A DNA stretch of 64,000 nucleotides. Source: Bradyrhizobium sp. LTSP885. GTDB taxonomy: Bacteria; Pseudomonadota; Alphaproteobacteria; Rhizobiales; Xanthobacteraceae. Below the pieces are notes generated by a model. The model had not been told where the DNA came from and did not search any database. It saw only the letters and a list, made by a program, of their open reading frames with translations. The stretch covers positions 62,001-126,000 of the forward strand of contig NZ_JYMT01000003.1 in NCBI RefSeq assembly GCF_000938305.1. The letters run 5' to 3'. The position numbers were made by a program, and so were the translations under genes. Of the stretch, positions 9,048-17,220 are shown in pieces. The first letter of the stretch is position 1, and every line of letters starts with the position of its first letter.

Positions 9048-9131
9048 GATGCGGTCCCCCAACCGGAATTCGGGTGGACGCTAGCACAGCCGTGGTGAAA
9101 AGTGCGATCCACCGATGCTGATTTCCGTGAG

Positions 9132-9662
9132 ATGACGATGGCCGACCGCAAAACGCCTCAAACCTTCAACCTCGATCACTTGCCGACGCCGATCGGCGTG
9201 GCGCTCTTGGTGACCGATGACGACGGTGCGTTGCGCGCGCTTGATTGGGACGATTACGAAGGACGAATGCGCGATCTGCTGCGGCTGCAACACGGCGCGG
9301 TGACATTGCGGGACGGCCGCGCGCCGCGCGATCTATCGCGCGCGCTCAGCGGTTACTTCAAGGGTGACCTCGATCGGCTCACCGAGATCAGATGGCGCGT
9401 TTCCGGCACGCCGTTCCAGCAGAAGGTTTGGCACGCGCTGCCGAAGATTCCTTGCGGCTCCACCATGAGCTACGGCGCATTGGCGGCGAGACTGAAGGCG
9501 CCGAACGCGATGCGCGCGGTCGGCCACGCCAACGGCTCCAACCCGATTAGCGTCGTGCTGCCCTGCCACCGCCTGATCGGCGCCAACGGCTCGCTGGTGA
9601 AATATGGCGGCGGGCTGGAACGCAAGCGGTGGCTGCTGCGGCACGAGGGGGTGGAGGTTTAG
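9132..9662 (+). CDS. ogt: Methylated-DNA--[protein]-cysteine S-methyltransferase
   Basis: A suicide DNA repair protein that transfers the O6-alkyl group from guanine to its own cysteine. The C-terminal DNA-binding domain begins at TPFQQKVWHALPKIPCGST. The acceptor site is VLPCHRLIGANGSL, with the invariant PCHR. The domain order (N-terminal mixed alpha/beta domain, then the methyltransferase domain) and length of about 176 residues fit Ogt-type proteins. No Ada regulatory domain is present. Start choice is uncertain between ATG 9132 and ATG 9138, and a GTG at 9102 is also open. The gene stands alone. Confidence 0.9.
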   Translation: MTMADRKTPQTFNLDHLPTPIGVALLVTDDDGALRALDWDDYEGRMRDLLRLQHGAVTLRDGRAPRDLSRALSGYFKGDLDRLTEIRWRVSGTPFQQKVWHALPKIPCGSTMSYGALAARLKAPNAMRAVGHANGSNPISVVLPCHRLIGANGSLVKYGGGLERKRWLLRHEGVEV

Positions 9663-9677
9663 CTCCACCTTCTCCGT

Positions 9678-9782
9678 CGTCATTCCGGGGCTCGCGAAGC
9701 GAGAGCCCGGAATCCATCGCGCCGCTGAACATGTGGGCCAATGGATTCCGGGCTCAGCCCTGCGGGCTGCCCCGGAATGACG
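9678..9782. repeat. Intergenic palindromic repeat, CGTCATTCCGGGG family
   Basis: Two inverted arms, CGTCATTCCGGGG...GCCCGGAATCCAT and ATGGATTCCGGGC...CCCCGGAATGACG, sit between convergent ogt and glnD. Further copies of this family are at 26448-26550, 31749-31886 and 60026-60153. Confidence 0.82.
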
Positions 9783-9803
9783 GGTGGAGAGAGTGCGAGC
9801 CCT

Positions 9804-12599
9804 CTACGCCGCTGGCTTCGCCGCCTGATCCTCGCTCGACAACAAATGCAGCAGCGCGCTCTTGATCGCGGCCTGCCGGGTTGGGGCGTTGATCTGGGCG
9901 CCGAGCAGGTCGGTGACATAGAACACGTCGCGGGCGCGTTCGCCGAAGGTCGCGACATGGGCGGAGGCGATGTTGAGGTTGAGCTTCGAGATCGCCGTGG
10001 TGAGCTGGTACAAGAGGCCCGGCCGGTCGAGGCCGGAAACCTCGATCACGGTGTAGCGGTCCGACCACTGGTTGTTGATGATGACCTCGGGCTCGACGAA
10101 GAAGGGGCGCGCCTTGCTGCGCACGGTGCGCTTCGCCACCGCATCGGGCAGCCGCAGCTTGCCTTCCAGCACGTCCTCGATCATCTCGCCGATCCGGGTC
10201 GCGCGGCGGCCCTCGTCCTCGTCGCGGTCGTATTCGCGCGAAATCGAGATGGTATCGAGTGCGCGGCCGTCGGTCGTGGTGTAGATCTGCGCGTCGACGA
10301 TGTTGGCGCCGGCGGACGCACAGGCGCCGGCGATGATCGACAACAGCCAGGGATGGTCGGTTGCGAGGATCGTCAGCTCGGTGACGCCGCGCATTTCGTC
10401 GAAGCCGACATTGATCGCGAGCTTATGCGCGGCCTGCTCGCTGGCGCGGATGAAGCGCGCCTGGCGGATCTTGCGCGGCAGCTCGACCTTGAGCCAGTAG
10501 GCCGGATAGTGCCGGCCGATATAGGCGTTGAGCTCGGCTTCCGGCCATTCGGTGAAGGCCTGACGGAATTCGGCCTGCGCCACCGCGATGCGCTGGGCGC
10601 GGTTCACCTCCGAGAAGCCGCCGGTCAGCACTGGCTCAGTCTCGTAGTACAGCGTGCGCAAGAGCTGCGCCTTCCAGCCGTTCCAGACGCCGGGGCCGAC
10701 GCCTCTGATATCGGCGGTTGTCAGGATGGTCAGCAGCTTCATCTGCTCGACCGACTGCACCACGGCAGCGAAATTCTCGATCGTCTTGCGGTCCGACAGG
10801 TCGCGCGACTGCGCCACCGTCGACATCGTCAAGTGATCCTCGATCAGCCAGGCCACGAGTTCAGTGTCGGCGGCGGAGAAGCCGAGCCGCGGACACAGCC
10901 GTCGCGCCACCTTGGCGCCGGCGATCGAGTGATCCTCGGGGCGGCCCTTGGCGATGTCGTGCAACAGCGTCGCGATGTAGATCACTGGGCGGTGCTCGGG
11001 GCGGATCTTGCGGAACAGGTCGCTCGCGACCACGAACTCGTCGCTGTTGCCGCGCTCGATCTCCTGCAGGAAGCCGATGCAGCGGATCAGATGCTCGTCC
11101 ACCGTGTAGTGGTGGTACATGTTGAACTGCATCATCGACACGATCTTGCCGAAGGCGCGGATGAAATGGCCGAGCACGCCGGTTTCGTTCATCCGCCGCA
11201 GCACAATCTCGGCGTTGTCGGAGGTCAGGATCTCCATGAACAGGCGGTTGGCGTTCGCGTCGTCGCGGAGCTGGGTGTTGATCAGCTTCAGCGAGCGCGT
11301 CACCGTGCGCATCGCGTCGGGATGGAAGGCGAGGTTGTTCTTCTGTGCGAGGCGGAATATCCGGATCAGGTTGACCGGATCCTGCTTGAAGACGTCGGGC
11401 GCGGCGAGGTTGATGCGGTTGTTGTCGACGATGAAGTCGTCGCTCTCGGGCACTCGCCGCCGCTTGGTGCCGCCGGGGCGGAAGCGCGCCACCATGCGGC
11501 TCAGCACCGGCGCCGGCTTCTTCTGCTCTTCCTCCAGCCTCGCGCACAAGATCGCGGTGAGATCGCCGACGTCTTTCGCGATCAGGAAGTAGTGCTTCAT
11601 GAAGCGCTCGACGTCCTGCATGCCGGGATGCGAGGTGTAGCCGAGACGAATCGCGATCTCGCGCTGCATGTCGAACGACAGTCGCTCCTCCGCGCGTCCG
11701 GCGAGGAAGTGCAGGTTGCAGCGGACCGACCACAGGAAATCGGCGCAGCGGCGGAAGATGCGATACTCCTGGGCGTCGAACACGCCGCGCTCGAGGAGTT
11801 CGTCGGTCTTGCGCACGCGGTAGACGTATTTGGCGATCCAGAACAACGTGTGCAGGTCGCGCAGGCCGCCCTTGCCGTCCTTCACATTCGGCTCGACCAG
11901 ATAGCGCGACTGGCCGGCGCGACGGTGTCGTTCTTCGCGCTCGGCGAGCTTGGCGGTGACGAATTCGGACGCAGTACCCTGCACGACCTCCTTGTCGAAG
12001 CGCCCGACCAGTTCGTCATAGAGCGGCTGATCGCCGGTCAGGAATCTCGTTTCCAGGATCGCGGTGCGGATCGTCATGTCGCCGCGCGCCTGCCGGATCG
12101 ATTCATCGACCGAACGGGTGGCGTGGCCGACCTTCAGTCCCATGTCCCAGAGGCAGTAGAGGATCGCTTCGGCGACCTGCTCGCCCCAAGCGGTCTGCTT
12201 GTAGGGCAGGATAAACAGCAGATCGATGTCGGACTCCGGCGCCATCAGGCCGCGGCCATAGCCGCCGGTCGCGACCACGGCCATGCGCTCGGCGCCCGAG
12301 GGGATCGGCGAGTGATAGAGATGCCTGGTGGCCGCCGCGTAGAGGATGCGGATGATCTCGTCCTGCACGAAGCAGAGCCGCTCGGCGCAGCGGCGGCCGT
12401 GACGGTCCTTCAAGAGCAGCGCCTGCGCCTTGGCGCGCGCCGCGATCATCTCGGCCTTGAGCAGCTGTGCCATCGCGGCACGGAACTGGTCCTCACGGCC
12501 GGAATGCTTCTCGGCGAGGGCATTGAGCGCAGCGGTGATCCGCGCGGTCTCGAAACGATCATCCGCGTAAGGGCGGCTCTCGGCTACGACGCTGTCCAT
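9804..12599 (-). CDS. glnD: [Protein-PII] uridylyltransferase / uridylyl-removing enzyme
   Basis: The cytoplasmic nitrogen sensor that uridylylates PII proteins (GlnB/GlnK) at low glutamine and removes UMP at high glutamine. At 931 residues it has the full architecture. The nucleotidyltransferase site is GGYGRG (residues 112-117) with the metal-binding SDIDLLF (Asp124 and Asp126). The HD hydrolase domain holds LLHDIAKGRPEDHS. Two C-terminal ACT domains follow (around TELTILATDHPWLLS and TVIEVSGLDRPGLLYQL). The start MDSVVAESRP is the only sensible ATG. A very long open frame on the opposite strand is a high-GC shadow. Confidence 0.97.
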   Translation of the reverse strand: MDSVVAESRPYADDRFETARITAALNALAEKHSGREDQFRAAMAQLLKAEMIAARAKAQALLLKDRHGRRCAERLCFVQDEIIRILYAAATRHLYHSPIPSGAERMAVVATGGYGRGLMAPESDIDLLFILPYKQTAWGEQVAEAILYCLWDMGLKVGHATRSVDESIRQARGDMTIRTAILETRFLTGDQPLYDELVGRFDKEVVQGTASEFVTAKLAEREERHRRAGQSRYLVEPNVKDGKGGLRDLHTLFWIAKYVYRVRKTDELLERGVFDAQEYRIFRRCADFLWSVRCNLHFLAGRAEERLSFDMQREIAIRLGYTSHPGMQDVERFMKHYFLIAKDVGDLTAILCARLEEEQKKPAPVLSRMVARFRPGGTKRRRVPESDDFIVDNNRINLAAPDVFKQDPVNLIRIFRLAQKNNLAFHPDAMRTVTRSLKLINTQLRDDANANRLFMEILTSDNAEIVLRRMNETGVLGHFIRAFGKIVSMMQFNMYHHYTVDEHLIRCIGFLQEIERGNSDEFVVASDLFRKIRPEHRPVIYIATLLHDIAKGRPEDHSIAGAKVARRLCPRLGFSAADTELVAWLIEDHLTMSTVAQSRDLSDRKTIENFAAVVQSVEQMKLLTILTTADIRGVGPGVWNGWKAQLLRTLYYETEPVLTGGFSEVNRAQRIAVAQAEFRQAFTEWPEAELNAYIGRHYPAYWLKVELPRKIRQARFIRASEQAAHKLAINVGFDEMRGVTELTILATDHPWLLSIIAGACASAGANIVDAQIYTTTDGRALDTISISREYDRDEDEGRRATRIGEMIEDVLEGKLRLPDAVAKRTVRSKARPFFVEPEVIINNQWSDRYTVIEVSGLDRPGLLYQLTTAISKLNLNIASAHVATFGERARDVFYVTDLLGAQINAPTRQAAIKSALLHLLSSEDQAAKPAA

Positions 12600-12732
12600 C
12601 TTTCAATCCGATAACGGACGGAGCCTTTGCTGTCACGGACCAAAGTATGAGGACAGCAGGCCCATCCTGTTTCAGCGCCGCTTCGAGCAAGAGTGTTCTA
12701 GCGCCGCCTCGCAAAGGGTATGCATTTTCTGG

Positions 12733-12761
12733 TTGACCGCAAGCCTAACTCATTGAAATAA
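12733..12761 (+). promoter_or_regulatory. Possible promoter of the sulfonate-type ABC operon
   Basis: TTGACC at 12733-12738, a 17-bp spacer, then the weak AAATAA at 12756-12761, about 37 bp before the start of the binding-protein gene. The surrounding AT-rich stretch stands out in this GC-rich DNA. The -10 match is poor, so this is tentative. Confidence 0.3.
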
Positions 12762-12797
12762 AAGATTGTTTCTTAAGCACCTCAAGGAGATCGACGA

Positions 12798-13772
12798 ATG
12801 CAGATATTTTCCCGGCGCGCGTTGGCCGCGCTGCTCGCGGTCTCGGCGTTGTTTCCCGGTGCGGCCTTCGCCGCCGATGCGCTGAAGGAGATCCGGATCG
12901 ACTGGGCGACCTATAATCCGGTGTCGCTGGTGCTGAAGCAGAAGGGCCTGCTGGAGAAAGAGTTCGCCAAGGACGGCATCAGCATCGTCTGGGTGCAGTC
13001 GGCCGGTTCCAACAAGGCGCTCGAATTCCTCAATGCCGGCTCGATCGATTTCGGCTCGACCGCGGGCTCGGCCGCTTTGGTGGCCAAGATCAACGGCAAC
13101 CCGATCAAGTCGATCTATGTCTATTCGCGCCCCGAATGGACCGCGCTGGTGACATCAAAGGATTCCAAGATCGCCTCGGTCGCCGACCTCAAGGGCAAGC
13201 GCGTCGCCGTCACCCGCGGCACCGACCCGCACATCTTCCTGGTCCGCGCGCTGCTCGGCGCCGGCTTGAGCGAGAAGGACATCACGCCGGTGCTGTTGCA
13301 GCACGCCGACGGCAAGACCGCGCTGATCCGCGGTGACGTCGACGCCTGGGCCGGCCTCGATCCGATGATGGCACAGGCCGAAGTCGAGGACGGCGCAAAG
13401 CTGTTCTATCGCAAGGCCGACGCCAACACCTGGGGCATCCTCAATGTGCGCGAGGAGTTTTTGAAGGATCATCCTGACGTCGTCCGCCGCGTGCTCGCGA
13501 CCTATGAAGAGGCGCGCAAATATTCGCTGGCGAATTACGACGAACTGAAGAAGACCTTCATCGCGGTGACCAAGTTGCCGGACGCCGTGGTCGACAAGCA
13601 GCTCAAGGAGCGCACCGAGCTGACCCACAGCAGGATCGGCAGCCCGCAGCGCGAATCGATCCTCGCCGCCGGCCTCGCGCTGCAGCAGGCCGGCGTCGTC
13701 GATGCCAAGGTCGATGTGAAGGCTGTGCTGGATACCCTGATCGACGATCAGGTGCCGCTGCCCACCAACTAA
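12798..13772 (+). CDS. ssuA: Aliphatic sulfonate-type ABC transporter binding protein
   Basis: A 324-residue periplasmic binding protein of the SsuA/TauA/NrtA family, the first gene of a three-gene ABC operon. A cleavable signal peptide ends at AAFAADA. The mature protein opens with LKEIRIDWATYNPVSLVLKQ, the usual entry to this fold. The motifs GSNKALEFLNAGSIDFGSTAG and GKRVAVTRGTDPHIFLVRAL match sulfonate-binding homologues. RBS AAGGAG is present. The ligand is inferred as an alkanesulfonate; nitrate, taurine or a related sulfur compound cannot be excluded. No FMN monooxygenase (SsuD) gene is adjacent. Confidence 0.85.
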   Translation: MQIFSRRALAALLAVSALFPGAAFAADALKEIRIDWATYNPVSLVLKQKGLLEKEFAKDGISIVWVQSAGSNKALEFLNAGSIDFGSTAGSAALVAKINGNPIKSIYVYSRPEWTALVTSKDSKIASVADLKGKRVAVTRGTDPHIFLVRALLGAGLSEKDITPVLLQHADGKTALIRGDVDAWAGLDPMMAQAEVEDGAKLFYRKADANTWGILNVREEFLKDHPDVVRRVLATYEEARKYSLANYDELKKTFIAVTKLPDAVVDKQLKERTELTHSRIGSPQRESILAAGLALQQAGVVDAKVDVKAVLDTLIDDQVPLPTN

Positions 13773-13777
13773 CAGCT

Positions 13778-13908
13778 GTCGTCCCGGACAAGCGAAGCGC
13801 GATCCGGGACCCATAACCACAGGGCGTGGTGATGGAGCAAGCTGGGGCCACAGCGTTGTTCAACAATGCAGTCCTGTGGTTATGGGTCCCGGCTTTCGCC
13901 GGGACGAC
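13778..13908. repeat. Inverted pair of the GTCGTCCCGG...CCATAACCAC palindrome (empty form)
   Basis: Left copy 13778-13820 reads GTCGTCCCGG... and ends GGGACCCATAACCAC; it carries a longer internal loop. Right copy 13876-13908 is the 33-bp inverted form, GTGGTTATGGGTCCCGG...GGGACGAC. They enclose 55 bp without a gene. This is the same family that flanks the GIY-YIG gene near 63 kb. It sits within the ssu operon between the binding-protein and permease genes. Confidence 0.85.
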
Positions 13909-13966
13909 GTGGGGATGGAGCGGGCCATCCCCACCTTGCAATCCCGCCCGAGGAGTCGTTTTTGCT

Positions 13967-14806
13967 ATGGCCATGACCGTTGACCTGCCCGCGCTGGAAC
14001 AGACGGCCGCGCCGCGTGCGGTGTCGGCGCGGTGGCGCCATGCGCGGCCGGCGCTCGGGCTGTTGCTGCCGGTCGCGGTTGCGCTCGGCTGGGAGCTTGT
14101 CGTCCATCTCGGTTGGTCCAACGGCCGCCTGGTGCCGCCGCCGTCAAAGATCTTCGCCACCATCGTCGAGCTGGCGCGAACCGGCGAGCTGTCGCGTCAC
14201 ATCCTTGCGACGTTGTGGCGGGTCGGCGCGGGCTTCGCGCTCGGCGTCGTCGCCGGCACCATCCTGGGTGCGATCTCCGGCTATTGGGGCCTGGCGCGGC
14301 GGCTGCTCGATCCGACCGTGCAGGCGCTGCGCGCAATTCCCTCGATCGCCTGGGTGCCGCTGTTCATCCTGTGGCTCGGCATCTTCGAGACCTCCAAGGT
14401 CGCGCTGATTGCGGTCGGCGTATTCTTCCCGGTCTATCTCGGCGTGATGGGCGCGATCGCATCGGTCGATCGCAAGATCGTCGAGGTCGGCCGCATCTTC
14501 CGCCTCTCTGGCCCCGCGATGATCCGCCGCATCCTGCTGCCCGCGGTGCTGCCGGCCTACGTCGTGGCGCTGCGGGTTGGCCTCGGCCTGGGCTGGATGT
14601 TCGTGGTCGCCGCCGAATTCATGGGGGCGTCCGAGGGGCTCGGCTACCTCCTGATCGACGGCCAGCAGCTCGGCAAGCCGGCGCAGATCCTCGCCGCGAT
14701 CGTGATCTTCGCGATCCTCGGCAAGACCACCGACTGGCTGATCGAGATCGCAAGCGCGCCGCTGTTGCGCTGGCAGGATGCGTTCGGCGCGCGAGGAGGG
14801 GCCTGA
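13967..14806 (+). CDS. ssuC: Sulfonate-type ABC transporter permease
   Basis: A 279-residue inner-membrane permease with about six transmembrane segments and the EAA loop typical of BPD transporters (near VEVGRIFRLSGPAMIRRILLP). The start was set at the ATG at 13967 with AGGAG upstream. The longer frame would translate the flanking palindromic repeat (it encodes VPAFAGTT) and is rejected. Its stop overlaps the ATPase start (TGATG), which implies translational coupling. It should form the membrane channel for the SsuA-like receptor 190 bp upstream. Confidence 0.88.
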   Translation: MAMTVDLPALEQTAAPRAVSARWRHARPALGLLLPVAVALGWELVVHLGWSNGRLVPPPSKIFATIVELARTGELSRHILATLWRVGAGFALGVVAGTILGAISGYWGLARRLLDPTVQALRAIPSIAWVPLFILWLGIFETSKVALIAVGVFFPVYLGVMGAIASVDRKIVEVGRIFRLSGPAMIRRILLPAVLPAYVVALRVGLGLGWMFVVAAEFMGASEGLGYLLIDGQQLGKPAQILAAIVIFAILGKTTDWLIEIASAPLLRWQDAFGARGGA

Positions 14807-15591
14807 TGCTCGCGCTCAAGGATGTCGGCAAAACCTATCCCAACGGCGTCCATGCGCTGGAACGCTTTTCGGCCGAAATCCAGCCGGGCGAGATCCTTGC
14901 CATCATCGGCGGCTCCGGTTGCGGCAAGTCGACGCTGCTGCGCGCCATCGCAGGCCTCGATCCCGCCACCACGGGCGCCGTGACGCTCGACGGTGCCGTG
15001 ATCACCTCACCGCATGCCAAGATCGGCATCGTCTTCCAGGAGCCGCGGCTGTTGCCCTGGCTCAGCGTCGCCGACAATATCGGCTTCGGCCTCGCCGACC
15101 TTCCCGCCGATGTCCGGCGCGCGAGGGTCGCTGCCGCGCTGACCCGCGTCGGTCTCGCTGACAAGGCCAATGCCTGGCCACGTGAGCTCTCCGGCGGACA
15201 AGCACAGCGGGTCGCGATTGCGCGCGCGCTGGTGCCGCAGCCCGAAGTGCTGCTGCTCGACGAGCCGTTCTCCGCGCTCGACGCCTTCACGCGACGCGAC
15301 CTGCAGGACCATCTGCTCGATCTCTGGGCCGACACCCGGCCGACCCTGATCCTGGTCACCCATGACGTCGATGAGGCCGTGGTGCTGGCCGATCGCGTGC
15401 TGGTGATGCGGCCGCGGCCGGGCCGGCTGTTCGAGGCGATCACCATCAATCTGGCGCGGCCGCGCGACCGCAATTCCGAGCTGTTCGACACCTTCAAGCG
15501 CCGCGTGCTGACCGCGCTCGACCGTTCGCTGGACCGTTCCGTGCGCGACGTCACGGACAAATCCAGCGCCGGCGAGGCGATGTGGTGGTGA
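14806..15591 (+). CDS. ssuB: Sulfonate-type ABC transporter ATP-binding protein
   Basis: A 261-residue ABC ATPase that energises the SsuA/SsuC importer. Walker A is GGSGCGKSTLL, the signature is LSGGQAQRVAIARAL, Walker B is VLLLDEPFSALD, and the switch histidine is in VTHDVDEAVVLADR. The ATG at 14806 shares one base with the permease TGA. The frame runs open far upstream in an antisense-like reading of ssuC, which is rejected. The C-terminal extension after the ATPase core is Asp/Arg-rich, as often seen in SsuB. Confidence 0.9.
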   Translation: MLALKDVGKTYPNGVHALERFSAEIQPGEILAIIGGSGCGKSTLLRAIAGLDPATTGAVTLDGAVITSPHAKIGIVFQEPRLLPWLSVADNIGFGLADLPADVRRARVAAALTRVGLADKANAWPRELSGGQAQRVAIARALVPQPEVLLLDEPFSALDAFTRRDLQDHLLDLWADTRPTLILVTHDVDEAVVLADRVLVMRPRPGRLFEAITINLARPRDRNSELFDTFKRRVLTALDRSLDRSVRDVTDKSSAGEAMWW

Positions 15592-15648
15592 CATCGGCCC
15601 CATAAGGCCTTACATCGGCGGATAACAAGAACAGCCGGGAGCAGAACC

Positions 15649-16158
15649 ATGGACTCCGCCGAACTCCGCGCAATGCAGGCCCCGATCAAGGAACGCTACA
15701 AGGCCGATCCCTCGGCCGCCGTGATCACGCTGAAAGCCAAGGGCACGATCGACAACGAAAGCCTGTCCTGCAAGGTCGAGACCGGCCGCGCCCTCGCGGT
15801 CGCCGGCCTCCACCCCGCCACCGGCGGTTCCGGGCTTGAGCTCTGCTCCGGCGACATGCTGCTGGAGGCGCTGGTCGCCTGCGCCGGCGTCACGCTGAAA
15901 TCGGTCGCGACCGCCGTCGAGGTGCCGCTGAAGACCGGTAAGGTCTTCGCCGAGGGCGATTTGGATTTCCGCGGCACGCTCGGCGTCGACAAGGAGGCGC
16001 CGGTCGGCTTCGCCGAGATTCGGCTGCGCTTCGAGGTCGGCACCGACGCGCCGCAGGACAAGCTCGATCTGCTGCTGAAACTCACCGAGCGCTATTGCGT
16101 GGTCTATCAGACCATCAAGAACGGCCCGAAGGTGTCGGTGTCGATGAAGCGGGTGTAG
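15649..16158 (+). CDS. OsmC family protein
   Basis: A 169-residue cytoplasmic protein of the OsmC/Ohr superfamily, generally thiol-dependent peroxidases that reduce organic hydroperoxides. The segment CSGDMLLEALVACAGVTL holds the first conserved cysteine region, and the C-terminal ERYCVVYQTIKNGPKV holds the second. It lies 57 bp after ssuB on the same strand and may be cotranscribed. A link between sulfur uptake and thiol chemistry is possible but only inferred. This subgroup has no assigned substrate. Confidence 0.85.
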   Translation: MDSAELRAMQAPIKERYKADPSAAVITLKAKGTIDNESLSCKVETGRALAVAGLHPATGGSGLELCSGDMLLEALVACAGVTLKSVATAVEVPLKTGKVFAEGDLDFRGTLGVDKEAPVGFAEIRLRFEVGTDAPQDKLDLLLKLTERYCVVYQTIKNGPKVSVSMKRV

Positions 16159-16161
16159 CTC

Positions 16162-16309
16162 GTCGCCCCGGCGAAGGCCGGGGCCCCGGCGTGAGCGCAA
16201 TTGCGCTCATCGCCATCGCCGTGCCTCATCGTTTGAAACTCCAATATTCGACGTCTTTCGTTCCCCACGAACAGTCGTGGTTATGGGTCCCGGCCTTCGC
16301 CGGGACAAC
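16162..16309. repeat. Inverted pair of the GTCGTCCCGG palindrome family (diverged)
   Basis: The left arm, 16162-16190, is degenerate (GTCGCCCCGGCGAAGGCCGG). The right arm, 16277-16309, is a near-canonical 33-bp copy (GTGGTTATGGGTCCCGG...). The roughly 85 bp between them contain no gene but include the perfect palindrome GAGCGCAATTGCGCTC. Confidence 0.75.
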
Positions 16310-16316
16310 TCAAGAC

Positions 16317-17114
16317 ATGCCCCCCGAACTCCATTTCCTCCTCACGCTTGTGCTGCGAATGGCCATCACGGCCGCGTTCGTGGTCAGCGCCTCCATCATC
16401 ACGGAGCGCTCGGGACCGGTGATCGGTGCGCTGGTCGCAACATTGCCGATCTCGGCGGGGCCCTCCTATACCTTCCTCGCGCTCGACCATGACGCGGCCT
16501 TCATCGCCGCCGGCGCGCTGGCGAGCCTGCCGGTCAACGCGGCGACGATTCTGATGGGCCTCGTCTATGCGGTGCTGGCGCAGCGCTTCAGCATGTGGAT
16601 CAGCGCCGGCACGGCGATTGCGGTGTGGCTGGTGCTGGCCACCATCATGCGCCAGTTCGAATGGACGCTGGCCGGCGGCCTGATCGTCAACATCATCACC
16701 TTCGCGGCCTGCGTTCCGCTGCTCAAGCCCTATCAGCACGTCGCCAGGATGCCGCTGATCACGCGGCGCTGGTACGACATCCCGCTCCGCGCCGCGCTGG
16801 TCGCGACCCTGGTTGCAACCGTGGTCACGACGTCGGGCTGGGTCGGTCCGCGTGTCACCGGCGTGATGGCGCTGTTTCCGATCGTGTTCTCCTCGATGAT
16901 GCTGATCCTGCACCCGCGCATCGGAGGGCAGGCGACCGCCGCCGTGCTCGCCAACAGCGCCTGGGGCCTGCTGGGTTTCGGGCTAGGTGTCGCGGTGCTG
17001 CATATCGCCGTGCTGCAATTCGGTTCGGCGATCGGGCTCAGCATCGCGCTCGCCACCTGCATCGCCTGGAATCTGACGCTGTGGTGGAATGGACGACGGA
17101 AGCGGGTGGCATGA
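16317..17114 (+). CDS. Multi-pass inner-membrane protein of unknown function
   Basis: A 265-residue hydrophobic protein with roughly eight predicted membrane segments, beginning MPPELHFLLTLVLRMAITAA. A conserved-looking SIITERSGPVIGALVATLPIS stretch near the N-terminus and RWYDIPLRAAL in the middle suggest a transporter-like integral membrane family, but I cannot name it. The start at ATG 16317 lies just past the palindromic repeat; longer frames translate the repeat and are rejected. The gene is convergent with mutS. Confidence 0.7.
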   Translation: MPPELHFLLTLVLRMAITAAFVVSASIITERSGPVIGALVATLPISAGPSYTFLALDHDAAFIAAGALASLPVNAATILMGLVYAVLAQRFSMWISAGTAIAVWLVLATIMRQFEWTLAGGLIVNIITFAACVPLLKPYQHVARMPLITRRWYDIPLRAALVATLVATVVTTSGWVGPRVTGVMALFPIVFSSMMLILHPRIGGQATAAVLANSAWGLLGFGLGVAVLHIAVLQFGSAIGLSIALATCIAWNLTLWWNGRRKRVA

Positions 17115-17124
17115 ACCTAACCCC

Positions 17125-17210
17125 CGTCATTGCGAGGAGCGTAGCGACGAAGCAATCCATCCCTCCGCGTATGGGGAAGGATGGATTGCTTCGCTTCGCT
17201 CGCAATGACG
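17125..17210. repeat. Intergenic palindromic repeat, CGTCATTGCGAGG family
   Basis: Inverted arms CGTCATTGCGAGG...GAAGCAATCCAT and ATGGATTGCTTCG...CGCAATGACG between convergent genes. A second copy is at 30619-30722. Confidence 0.82.
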
Positions 17211-17220
17211 GCGGAGAGAG

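Noticed and set aside
9741-12614. 957-codon plus-strand open frame opposite glnD
   Set aside because: Antisense shadow of glnD caused by high GC. No domain is recognisable, and composition is Asp/Val/Arg/Leu-rich as expected for reverse-frame reading.
13826-13966. N-terminal extension of the ssu permease
   Set aside because: It translates the palindromic repeat (reads VPAFAGTT). ATG 13967 has a good ribosome binding site.
14032-14805. Upstream extension of the ssuB frame
   Set aside because: It reads ssuC in another frame. The ABC ATPase begins at the coupled ATG 14806.
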